Part shown: positions 22,842 to 33,089 of the stretch, piece after piece
How positions within the stretch are numbered: the stretch's first letter is position 1
Layout: each line of letters begins with the position of its first letter
Assembly: GCF_022376445.1 (NCBI RefSeq)
Contig: NW_025954992.1
Span: 124,001 to 188,000, forward strand
Direction: 5' to 3'
DNA from: Fomitopsis serialis
Lineage: Eukaryota; Basidiomycota; Agaricomycetes; Polyporales; Fomitopsidaceae
Length of the DNA: 64,000 nucleotides
Program-made: the position numbers and the translations under genes
Notes under the pieces: model-generated
Told to the model about the DNA's origin: nothing
Seen by the model: the letters and a program-made list of their open reading frames with translations, nothing else
Database searches by the model: none

Positions 22842-24647
22842 ATGGAAGACGCACCACGGTCCAATTCATCAATGCGCAGAAGCTCGTCCGGTCGCCGTTG
22901 TCCACCAGAAAGTATACGGAAATTACTTCCGCTGCAGGATGCCCTCCAAGCGTCAGCCGATCTACCATCTCTTCCTTTTCCCCCCAAGGCCCTCCCCCAT
23001 TCATCATTTGTGTTGACGACTCATCTTATACTTGCCGCTCTCCCTAGATCAAGCCCAGACATGCCTCTACCGGTCGCTCCTCCTCCATCCATGGACAAAA
23101 AGGAGCGGGATGCAGCTGCGTTCGAGACCGCGAACGCGCTTGTAGCGATGCGATACACGCAATGGAACGGAGAGCTCACAGCACCGAATAGTACGAGACC
23201 GCTATCGGTATGCCTCAATCGGTATGTGAGACGGGAGGCAATCGAAAACGTCGCGAACAAGGGTACAACGTTGTTGCTCGTGGCTGCCAACGGGTTTCCC
23301 AAGGAGGTACTACCTCTAGTGGCCGACATAGTCTTTGTGGCAATCACTGATATTCAGGAGCTTTGCAGATCTGGGAACCCGTGATCTCACATCTCATACA
23401 AGCTCAGAGACAAGCCAATATAAGTTCTCAAAATCTCGTGGACGAAATTTGGGCCTGGGAAGCTGTTAACCACGGCGATGCGGCTCTAGTCAACGAGCAG
23501 AATCTAAGCAGTATCTGTAAGTCTCTGTCGCAATAGACGATATAGCCCACAGGAATTTGACTAGTCGCAGTTGATTGTCAGGATAATGCGCGCGATTTAC
23601 TCCAGTTCCTCTTGCATTACTTGCCAGAGCACTCCTCCTTGCCCGCTCTCCCTACACATCTACCTCGCGTGCCTGATCATATCTCCCAGTACCGACGATC
23701 TCATGGCTTCCAAGAGCGGGTTCTCGTCGGTGTTGGCCATTCGCTCGGCGGCTGTTCAATGTGAGTATTCCTGGGACCAGCCGCAGTCCGTCCAAGCAGT
23801 CTGATTGTGAAAGATGCCTATAGAGCCCGCGCCGCGGTTGATGTCCCTGTTCTTTTCTCCTCCCTGATTCTCATCGAGCCTGCTATTGTACCCTACCCTC
23901 GTACTGGATCCGCCGTCGACGAGCGCGCATTCCCTTACATTGTGAATGCGCTCAAGCGCTCAAGTAGGTGGCCATCGCGGTATGTTTTGAGCTGTTGTAC
24001 GTATCGATATGGTATAGTGCGTATGCTCATGCATGGCCCAGGGAGGCTGCTCGTAAAGCCTTTCGCGCATCGTCTTTTTTCCAGACATGGGATCCGCAGG
24101 TATTCGACAACTATGTTGAGCACGCATTGTGCACGGGTCCAGAAGACTCCTTTGGTGTCAAGCTGAAAACACCCCCTATACAGGTAAGTTTGCATCATGC
24201 GATGTGTAATGTATCCATCGATCGTGATGACCGCGCTAGGAGGCACTGGGATACTCCGATGTTCTTTCTATGTATGAGACATGGGACCTTATGGACGAGC
24301 TGGACGAACGCATCGAGCTCCGCTTCGTCGTTTCGGGAAAGGAAGGCAAGAGGTTCGTGCACCCTTGGTCTTACAGTGCATCATACGAAGGCGCATTAAC
24401 ACTGATTGTTCAGAGAGGATGGGATACGCGAAATGACTGTCTGGCGGCGACCAGTGAACTCGTCCAATGTCGTTTTCCCTGACGCGGGGCATCTGATCGT
24501 GCAGGAAACTCCTCGAGAGCTGGGTGAGTATCTGTTCGTGATGTCATGTTGCTGATGCAACCGACGCGGAGACTGATTGAATGTTTAGGCCAGGAGATCC
24601 GCACTTTCTTACAGTGCAAGTACGGACCAGCGGGACCCAGATTGTGA
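22842..24647 (+). CDS. alpha/beta-hydrolase, LPX1/AKT2-like, copy 3
   Basis: Exons 22842-23306, 23369-23516, 23571-23760, 23824-23979, 24042-24183, 24240-24352, 24414-24523 and 24589-24647 give 460 residues. Exons 3, 4, 6, 7 and 8 match the other copies in length; exons 2 and 5 are each 6 nt longer. Motifs are LLVAANGFPKE (Ala where the others have Thr-His), VGHSLGGCS and PDAGHLIVQE. The C-terminus is Pro-Arg-Leu, a weak or non-canonical variant of PTS1, so this copy may differ in location. The start is the ATG at 22842; the frame is open further upstream, but that part is not conserved with the paralogues. Confidence 0.85.
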
Positions 24648-25145
24648 GGTGGTGAATTGCAAGAAGCTCTTGGTCGGTTTCCGAATCAAGCGTCAGGCGG
24701 AGTGTATTGGGAGTACGCAATTGGAGAGTTCAATTTCCCGCCGACGTAGACTCGGATTCACGCAACACGAGCGAATTCGAGTGGATATATTCTGAGCGAC
24801 TCGGAGCGGCTGAGGAACATGTGAATTGTACAATGACGGGCGCCTTCGCCAACCTAAATGCAGTCGGCGCTTGAATTGAGGAGCTGCCCCTTGGTTGCCC
24901 CCGCAGCGTTGACATGTTGACAATTGGCGATTGCTGGTGAGCGAAGTGCTTTTCTCATACTTGTTCACAATCCTACAACTTCTCCAGCCAATTTTAGCTC
25001 TCGACATACTATACCGCGTCGCTGAGTCGCCGGCCATATTCAAGCCACTGAAGCGTGTACCGGTCGATCGATGATAGAGAATGGTGATTCTAAGTTGGCT
25101 AAGTTCGCATCACTTCTTGTTGTACCCTAGCATGATGTTGAATTC
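24648..25145. other. intergenic region
   Basis: 498 bp between hydrolase copy 3 and the first F-box-like gene. Nothing recognisable. Confidence 0.5.
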
Positions 25146-26945
25146 ATGGTCAGTTTTAGCCTTGCGATATCTCGAAGCTACGGGCCTAATCCAGGTCAGG
25201 AACAGGCTTGTGCTGAACTACTCGCCAGCCTCGATGGATTGCCAAATGATGTCGTACAGCCTGCCATGGATGACGCCCTACAGCTAGTAGAGGGATCCAT
25301 AAAACGAGCCGATGCGCTGATGCAGAAGATGCGGACCCTGCAGAACTCATCTGTCCGTATCAATCGCCTGCCAGCAGAGCTCCTTGTCGAGATATTCTGG
25401 CGCGTAGCCGCACTGGTTTGGAGGGCAAAACACCGTCGGTTCCAGCACTACTATGGGCTCATATGTGTAACCCACGTCTGTAGGCACTGGCGTACAGTGG
25501 CTCTAGATGCTGCGAGACTATGGGCGACCATCCGGATTGTGAGCCCCGAAGAACACGAGTGGGACGAATTCGACGACAAGAGGCGTGTAATGGAGTATCT
25601 ATACCGATCAAAATCACATCCCCTCGATATCCGCATCCACGAACTCTCAGAATCCAATGCGGACGGCTGTATCGAGACTCTCCATCCTCACCTGCATCGC
25701 ATTCAAAAACTACGCATACGGGTGGAAACCGACAGTATCATGCGAATTGTCATATCGAGCCTCCGGACGGTCGCCGCACAGCTTGAGGAACTGGATCTCG
25801 ATGCCTCGCACACGTCACTGATTCGAAGAAGATATACTTCTTTGACATTGTGGCCGCCACGGCATGTGTTCTTTGAGGGACATACTCCATTATTACATTC
25901 CCTCCGCCTATCGCTTGTGACTATCCCGCTAAACTCTGTCATACTGCGAAACCTGCGACACCTTACTCTCCACAAGCAGAATATGCCCATCACCCACATG
26001 GACACATTTCTCGATGTCCTGGACAATTGCCCGGATCTTGAGATGCTCTCCGTGCAGAGTCATGGCCGATTCCCGTCTTCCCCCCTGCCACCTACCCGTA
26101 CAGACAGGGTCGTTTCTCTCTCCGCTCTTCAGACCTTGGCTATCGCTTGGCAACAGCCCATGTTTTCCAGCCTCCTCCTCGCTCACGCTCACCTTCCACG
26201 GCCTACCAAGCTTCGCCTCATTGTAGATGTCGATCAACATTTAGAAGCCGAGGGACCGGGCGCGCAGTTAATCATACTAGACAACAGACTGCTGCGACCT
26301 ACGGGGAACGACTCCATTTACACCCTTTCCTCCATCCACACCTTGCGGATCATGACCCACCCCAATATCTCTTTCGAAGGGTACATCCAAACAGACCGGG
26401 ACCCGATCACTGTCTCACCCGGGCTGTCACCTTGCACTGAGCCCGCGCTGACTATCACGCTGGACGGCCGGCGTCCTTCGCTCGCGCATGTGATGACAAG
26501 CTTCATGCAGGCACATAGGGGCGCCGTCCCATTCAGCGTGGTCCACACGCTGATTTTCGACTGCACCGACCTGACATTGTCGTCTGATGATTGGGCACAT
26601 ATCTTCGGCGCCATGCTCAGGCTACGGACCCTCCATCTCTTCCGGATACCACGTAGGTCCCTGCTGTCATGCTTTCGCGCGCTCTGCCCGTCGGAGGTCG
26701 CAGAAGATCAGGCATTTGGGGACGGCACACAACTCCTGGTTGGGTTGGAAACTATGAAGGTTCACGAGAGCAACTTTGTTGATAAGGAGTTGAGGGCAGT
26801 ACTGGAGCGGACCTTGCAGCACTTGAGTGCGAAGGGCGCACTGGAGAGGCTGCAATTGGTCAGAAAGCCTAGGGCACGCCCAAAGGTGAATGAGGAGCTC
26901 GTGGGTCAGTTCTGCACGGTAGAGATCATTGTAGGTGACACTTAA
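25146..26945 (+). CDS. F-box-like/LRR protein, subfamily 1, copy 1
   Basis: One open exon of 599 residues. Near residue 75 is an F-box-like segment (INRLPAELLVEIFWRV) followed by a Cys/His/Trp stretch (THVCRHWRTVALDAARLWAT), the usual start of basidiomycete F-box proteins. The remainder is a run of irregular leucine-rich repeats (for example LRHLTLHKQNMPITHMDTFL). Such proteins are presumed to bring substrates to SCF ubiquitin ligases through Skp1; no substrate can be predicted. The region before residue 60 contains a short helical coiled-coil-like stretch. A paralogue follows 620 bp downstream in the same orientation. The ATG at 25146 is the first in frame, but a small upstream exon is possible. 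Confidence 0.75.
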   Translation: MVSFSLAISRSYGPNPGQEQACAELLASLDGLPNDVVQPAMDDALQLVEGSIKRADALMQKMRTLQNSSVRINRLPAELLVEIFWRVAALVWRAKHRRFQHYYGLICVTHVCRHWRTVALDAARLWATIRIVSPEEHEWDEFDDKRRVMEYLYRSKSHPLDIRIHELSESNADGCIETLHPHLHRIQKLRIRVETDSIMRIVISSLRTVAAQLEELDLDASHTSLIRRRYTSLTLWPPRHVFFEGHTPLLHSLRLSLVTIPLNSVILRNLRHLTLHKQNMPITHMDTFLDVLDNCPDLEMLSVQSHGRFPSSPLPPTRTDRVVSLSALQTLAIAWQQPMFSSLLLAHAHLPRPTKLRLIVDVDQHLEAEGPGAQLIILDNRLLRPTGNDSIYTLSSIHTLRIMTHPNISFEGYIQTDRDPITVSPGLSPCTEPALTITLDGRRPSLAHVMTSFMQAHRGAVPFSVVHTLIFDCTDLTLSSDDWAHIFGAMLRLRTLHLFRIPRRSLLSCFRALCPSEVAEDQAFGDGTQLLVGLETMKVHESNFVDKELRAVLERTLQHLSAKGALERLQLVRKPRARPKVNEELVGQFCTVEIIVGDT

Positions 26946-27564
26946 TAGACGCAGCTGCTGGTCCACATTTACACACTTGTATCTCTTATAGCCAGTACTA
27001 ACCGGCAGGTTGTCGTAGATGTGTGTCCGCGATCTATCAATGTCATGCCTGACGCAGACATCGTACTTACTATATCTCTGTAACAAGTCACCGTATTCGA
27101 CTCAGAGCACCGGCTCGGAGGATTCCGAAGTGAACGCGCGACGCGTCCTGGACGCGTTTGTGGCGTGGGCACGTCGCGTCAGACGCTCAACCTCGTCACG
27201 CAACTCAGGCGGCCCGGGTAGCGAGAAGACTCGAACCACCCTGGGATTCGTTGGTCTGCGACTCCAAGCTATCACAGGGAGCTGACAATCGAGTCCTGGT
27301 AAGTGAGACAAATGTATACTTCTTTATTCCAACCTTACAAGTTCTTGAACCTATTCCAGGACGAGGTGACCTCCCTTTGTCACTGACGTGTTGTACTGCG
27401 CCACTCAGTCTGAGTCGGCATACTACCGGTACTTGGGCAGTAAGAGTCGGCCGATAGAGAATGTCAGCCTCAGACCCCTATGAATTGTTGATCAGGTTCG
27501 CTGCAATTTTTGTCATATCGGAGTTTACTGTAATATTGACTTTGCGGAAAGCCTTGGCCTTGCA
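26946..27564. other. intergenic region between F-box-like paralogues
   Basis: No gene was modelled. It holds a cluster of ACGCGT and GTCGCGTC words (27134-27180) like those near other gene starts. A possible extra first exon of the downstream copy (near 27460-27495) could not be confirmed. Confidence 0.4.
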
Positions 27565-29312
27565 GTGGCTCAGATCTACAGGCCCAATCCATGTCAGGAA
27601 CAAGCTTGCGCCGAATTACTTGCCACTCTAGATGGATCTTCACTGGCAAGCGATGTTGTACGCCCCGCTATAGACGATGCCCTCCGACAAGCTGAAGACT
27701 CCATGAAACGAACCGCTGCGCTGATGCAGAAGATGCGGGCCCTGCGGAATCGTTCTGTGACAATCAACCGCCTTCCGAGCGAGCTCCTTGCAGACATATT
27801 CTGGCGCATATCTTCGCCTACGGTCATTGCTCGCCTCATCTCCCTGACTCACGTCTGTACACACTGGCGTGCGGTTGCCCTAGACGATGCGAGACTCTGG
27901 GCCACAGTATGGATCGAGTGTGACCCCGAATCGGATACACTGCAGACTAGCTGTGTTCCGCGTATGACGGAATACCTACGCCGATCACGATCACATCCCC
28001 TGTTCGTCAACATTGGCCATCTTCCACAGTCAAGCATGCTCGCGTGTATCGAGACCCTGCAAGCTCACCTGCATCGCATCCAGACGTTTTGGTTACAAAC
28101 GGAAACCGTCGACCAAATGCTCCATTGTTTGACTCGCCTCCGAACGGCTGCTGTCCGACTCGAGGATCTACGCCTCGAAGTCGATCCCTTCGAGTCCGAC
28201 GACTCTGACTCTGAAGCATCTTCCGTCTCACCCTTCCAGTCACACGCGTGCGACCTGTTTGGTGGCCATACTCCGCTCTTGCGCTCCCTCTATCTATCCG
28301 AAGTATCCAACTTGTCGATTCCTACCACACTACGGAACTTGCGACATTTCACCCTTGTCAGGCAGACTATGCCTATAACTCATATGGACGCATTCCTCGA
28401 CGTTTTGGAAATTGCCCTGGTCTTGAGACCCTGTCCATGAGCAGTTTCAGCACATTTTTGTCCTCGCCCCAGCCACCGGCCCATCTGGACAGGGCGATTA
28501 CTCTCCCCGCCCTTCTGTCCCTTACCCTTGAGTGGCAGCAGCCCATGTTCGTTGGCCACCTCCTCAAGCACCTTCGCCTTCCGGGGCCAACCAAGATCGA
28601 TATCACCTACGGTCTCGACACCGATCAGAACATCTGGAACGCACGTTTGAGTGCGGACGACAAGCTGTTGCCCCCTGCGGGCCACGACTCTATCCACACA
28701 CTTTCTTCCGCCCACACCCTGCGGGTGACAGGCAAAAGGATGGGCAGCTCCTTCAGTTGGTACACTGGCCTGGACGCGGTGCCGACGAATAACGGGCACA
28801 TTCGCTCTGAGCCTGCGCTGACAATACAGCTGTGCGGCCGGCGGTCCTCGGAATGTCTTGTCGCACACTTCGCACGAACGCACAGAGGCAGACCCCCGTT
28901 CAGTCTGGTGCATACGCTCGCAGTTGGGGGTCGCAAGATTGGGATATCGTCGCAGGCTGATTGGGCAGGGCTCTTCAGCGCCATGCCCCAGCTGCGCACC
29001 CTCCATCTTGCTGTCTACCCCGCACATGTACTCGTATGTCTTCGCGCCCTCTGCCCGTTGCCAGTGGAGGAGGATGGCACCGAGGAGGATGACGCGCTCG
29101 GTAACGCTGGCCGCTCCTGCCATGCCCAGGGCTGCATGATCTAAAAATTCTGAGTGGGTCGAAGTTCGCTAAGGAGATGAAGGCTAGGTTGGAGAAACAG
29201 TACAGCGTCTCAGCGTCGACGGGGGCTCAAGAGGTTGGTACTCCTGGCAGATCAGCGCTCGGAGGTGAACGAAGAAGTTTTGGGCCAATTTTGCACAGTG
29301 GAGTTTGTCTAG
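27565..29312 (+). pseudogene. F-box-like/LRR protein, subfamily 1, copy 2, frame-broken
   Basis: Paralogue of the preceding gene, with the same QEQACAELLATLDG start, the F-box-like INRLPSELLADIFWRI and LRRs. No ATG precedes the conserved start; an acceptor (ccttgcag) just before it suggests a lost or unmodelled first exon. The frame breaks near 28409-28411, where a GAAAT replaces the expected GAAAAT between DVLE and NCPGLE. The C-terminal part needs at least two more shifts to reach the conserved ending VNEEVLGQFCTVE at about 29312. All visible shifts fit single-base losses, so the copy is either a young pseudogene or an assembly casualty. Confidence 0.65.
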
Positions 29313-29651
29313 GGTTGAGGCGCATTCCGGAATCCTTGCGGGCCCGAACTTGCAGGTATGTGACGGTCTGCGTGTGCGCAGCCTTGGTGCGGTAGATTCA
29401 AAGATGGGATTTGTACTCAAATCTAGTCTCCAGTAGACGGACTCTAAAAACGACGTCTTTCGTATCCATAGTAGTAGTACACTGTGGATTGTGGATCTCC
29501 GTCAATGTTTGCTTCAAGTGGTTTGATGATAATACATGTGATGTTTGCATGAGGACACTTCGAGCCGAGTTCTGGAGTCGTAACACACCAACCTTGAACG
29601 AACATGAATCCGAGGCGTACAGTACTCTACAACATCAATTCACTGGGACCC
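29313..29651. other. intergenic region
   Basis: 339 bp between the F-box-like copy and the 3' end of the seven-TM gene. Nothing recognisable. Confidence 0.45.
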
Positions 29652-31191
29652 TCATCTATAGAAGGTACTACACCGCCTCGCCCACGACCCACCTCTGCTT
29701 CTCCTCGTCAAGCGACGAGCCCTGTCGTCCACGCGGTCCACCACCCTCGTCACACTCACCGCCAGCGGGACGCCCGCCGCCGCCGCGTACGGGTGCGGCT
29801 GCGCGTGGACGACCCACGGCTGGTCCTGCCACGGGTCGCCCTCCCTCTCTGCGCGCGCCCGCTCCCACTCGCTGCGGTACGAGAACCGCGGGCGCGCGGC
29901 GCGTACGTGTGCGCTGCGCTCGGCGGGGGCGGCGCGCCGTACGGGTACGAGGGCCGCCTCGACTTCGATTCCCGGCCGACGCCGTCGCCGCTCAGGGGCC
30001 GGCCGCCGGAGAAGGTGCCGATGGACGCGGCGCCGGCGACGAAGCCCGAGGACGACGCGGAGGTGTGCGCGCGCTGCGCCCAGCCGAGGGCGACGCGGAG
30101 GTTGATGAGCATGAACGCGGTGCCCGCGACGGGCGACCAGACGTCGATCGCGGTGAACTGGAACGCGGACGCGCGCTGGAAGGCGCCGAGGAAGGTCGCG
30201 TTCCACGCGGTGTGCAGCGCGGCGGACTCGACGAGGATCGCGAGCGCGGAGAGGAGGTTGGGCGAGGCGAGCGAGGGATGGCTCCGCGCGCGGAGGCGCG
30301 TGCGGAAGACGCGGTAGGAGATGCAGACTGTGGGGAGGGTCAGGAGCAGGGGTGAGGGGAGGAGGGCGGGGACGTTACCTGTACAATACACGTTCGTACT
30401 ATGTGGGTAAGCGCAATGTCAGCAAGGACTGGCACTATAGGCGAACGGCTACATACGCGAGGGTAAAGAAACAGTCGGCGGTGATCCATCGTCCGGTCTG
30501 GCCACTGTAGACGTTGTCGCCGAGCTTGTACAAGGAGAAACGCCAGCAGACACCGACACCGACGGCTGGAAGTCGTACCATCAGACACTCGCATCGAAGA
30601 GCTCACCGAAGAGGCACCTACCAATCAGACCAAACCAGGTGAGAACGGGGAGAACGATGATCGCTTTGTTGTAGCCCCAGATGATGTACAGGCGGTATAT
30701 CTGCGCCACGATGTGAATTCGAGAAGGGTGTAAGCGAAATAACCACGTACAATCATTGCATCAGATACAATAACAGTAGCGACCAAAAGAGCGGATTTAG
30801 CGACCTCGGAGGGGAGTGCAATGTCTGCGTAGAAGAACAGCGCGGCCGTTCCGCCGCGGAAGTTGACGAAAGCTTCAAATAGCCTGTAGACAGTGAGGAC
30901 CCAGTGCTTCAAGTGACGTTCAGTTGGTTATAATCGAGGTGTGCAGGGACGGCGAGCACTCACACCAGTCACTGTGAGGAAGATGCTGTTTGCCGCGATG
31001 AACATGGGTGCCCTGTACACCGACTTGCTGGAGTGCTTGCCCTCGGCAGCCACTTTCGCTCTACTCTGGCGGATGAGGAGGTAGGTAGAGGCGCCATAGA
31101 GGACGAAGAAGATGCCGTAGAGGAGGCTCTCGATGCAAACAGTGGCAAGATTGACCGAGATGAGCTGGGAGATCTCTGGGTTATCTGCCAT
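29652..31191 (-). CDS. seven-TM integral membrane protein, basidiomycete family
   Basis: Exons 31191-30964, 30906-30751, 30700-30622, 30565-30457, 30398-30379 (20 nt) and 30327 to about 29652. About seven hydrophobic helices are visible, starting with VCIESLLYGIFFVLYG and including ALLVATVIVSDAMIIYRLYI. Two Trp-rich loops (IIWGYNKAI, WRFSLYKLGDNVYSG) are typical of a large agaricomycete family of putative receptors or membrane proteins of unknown function. The C-terminal tail is hydrophilic. Near 29880-29900 the frame appears to lose one base: the natural continuation is the frame reading FSYRSEWERARAEREGDPW and ending at 29652, not the Arg-rich frame ending at 29756. The function is unknown to me. 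Confidence 0.75.
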
Positions 31192-32081
31192 GGCTGCCCA
31201 GGACGGCGCGCAGGAGGAGGGGATGAAGATGAAACATCCGTGAGCGGTCGCGAGAGGGTAGGCTGGGCTATATAGGTCGTGTGTTGCGGTGTCTTGATGC
31301 ATGGCGGCGAAGTGCTCCGGGTACGGAGGAAGCTGGAGGAATTCGAAGTGATGCAGACGGGAGATCTTCTGGTAAAGTTCTAGTGGCGAAGACAAATAAC
31401 CACGCGCGTCGGCAGTTGCGATCGGCGCCTGGGTATGTGGGCGGCGAATACCTGGGAAGATGTGCGTGTGGATGGACTGCGGCAGGTGGAAAAGCGCGAG
31501 GGGGACAGTGGGGGACAGTGTGGACGGGGACAGCAGCACATGGCTCTGTCTTGCGACCGCCCGCTGCCTCCCGCTGCCAGGTGCCTCAATCGCGATCACG
31601 ATCGAGCAGGGTCGATGGCGCGCTAAGCCCCGGTCCAAGTCCACAGCTCTCCGTACCTCCTCCTCACTTGTCTCTCACCCTCAGCCTGCTCTTGGCGCAG
31701 CCCGACGACCGTGCACGAGAGCGACACGCTCAAATGACGGTTCTTGCGAGTTCCTTTTCCCGGTCTCTAGGCGGTACGTTGACGCACGCATGCGATCATT
31801 ACGTCCACGACGTACAACGGCTGCCGCCAAATTGCCAATCGCCCCTGCTACATCCAAGTCGGACCTAGCGTTGTCCAAGATGTAGCCCGGAAATAGGCCA
31901 GTGCTCCTACTCCATGCTCTATTCACGACGCGGCAGCCGCTACATCCACGCCCAGGATGATGTCTGCACGACGTCATGGTAGTGGCTGGAGCTCCTTGCA
32001 CTACATACTAGGTCAACCTCGCGCGAACATTACTCTTGACTTCAGAACCATCCCACCACCTCTCCAGCTACTACGCACAAC
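31192..32081. other. divergent intergenic region
   Basis: 890 bp separating the divergent seven-TM and DUF1264 genes. Open stretches here are unconvincing. The 3' end is CT/CA-rich, as expected of a fungal promoter. Confidence 0.45.
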
Positions 32082-32846
32082 ATGGACACGGAAACAAAGC
32101 ACTCGCTCTACCACTCCGCGCCGTACAGCGCAGCGGGCACCGCAATGATGACCTTCAAGCCCATCAACGCTATTCACCAGCACCTCTGTGCATTCCATGT
32201 TTACTCGTGAGTCTCGCTCACATAGTCACTCGCTGTCTCGCACTGACTCCGCCCTTCCAGACAAGACCGCACCCGCCACCTCGAGGCGCACCACTACTGC
32301 ACCCACCTCTCGCCCGACTTCCACCAATGCATCATCTACGACTCCGACGCGCCCTCCGCCAAGCTCATCGGCATCGAGTACATCGTCTCCGAGCAGCTCT
32401 TCGACGCCCTCCCCGCCGCCGAGAAGCCGCTCTGGCACTCGCACAAGTACGAGGTCGAGTCCGGCTTCCTCCAGATGCAGGCGAACACTCACCTCAACGG
32501 CGCCGTCACCGACCTCGCGGAGCAGCCCGCCATCCTCGAGATCCAGCGCACGTACGGCAAGACCATCCACACCTGGCCCGTCGACATCCACCCCGACCTC
32601 CCCCTCGGCCCGCCCCAGCTCATGACCTCGTACACCGCCGACGGCCAGGGCCCGCCCCCGGAGATGGTGAAGGCGCGCGACGAGCGTTCGGGCATGGACA
32701 CAAAGAGGAAGCGCGAGCTGAGGAAGGGCTACTTGCCGCCGTATGAAAAGCGAGAGGACGCGGATGCGTGGGAGGAGACGAAGAAGGGGATCGTCTTCGA
32801 GGCGAAGGAGGTCGACTACAAGCCGTATCCGGGGCAGCAGAAGTAG
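32082..32846 (+). CDS. DUF1264 (oil-body-associated-protein-like) protein
   Basis: Exons 32082-32206 and 32261-32846 give 236 residues. The DUF1264 hallmarks are PINAIHQHLCAFHVYS, the His-rich HLEAHHYCTHLSPDFHQC, LIGIEYIVSEQLF and the LWHSHKYEVESGFL block. In plants the family associates with oil bodies; fungal members are mostly uncharacterised. The many His and Cys residues in the N-terminal half suggest a metal site (inference). The protein is soluble, with no signal peptide or TM segment. Third codon positions are strongly C/G-biased, as in the highly expressed genes here. Confidence 0.85.
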
Positions 32847-33089
32847 GTGCATGGCTGAGGGTTGGACGCATCAAGTAGCACAGGTCGAGTGTACATTACT
32901 GTGAGACGAACTGGAAGGTGATTGATCAATTTCCTCCTCGACCAAGATTGATTATTTCTCCACCGTTCCGCGAGGTGAGTGATTCCGATCACATAGAAAC
33001 AGTCTACCGTGTCTTTTACAGCCCTGGCCCGCCTGTCGCTTCCCTAGGCTTCACAGATGCGAAGACAGCGCTTACAAGGAGGAAAATGA

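Noticed and set aside
27190..27300. Possible tRNA (word resembling a T-loop)
   Set aside because: The T-stem and acceptor stem do not pair, and there are no A and B boxes at proper spacing.
29411..30355. 314-codon plus-strand open frame, Arg/Gly/Pro-rich
   Set aside because: It is the antisense shadow of the GC-rich last exon of the seven-TM gene.
31281..31868. 195-codon plus-strand frame overlapping the 5' region of the seven-TM gene
   Set aside because: No family resemblance and no splice evidence; it lies in the divergent promoter.
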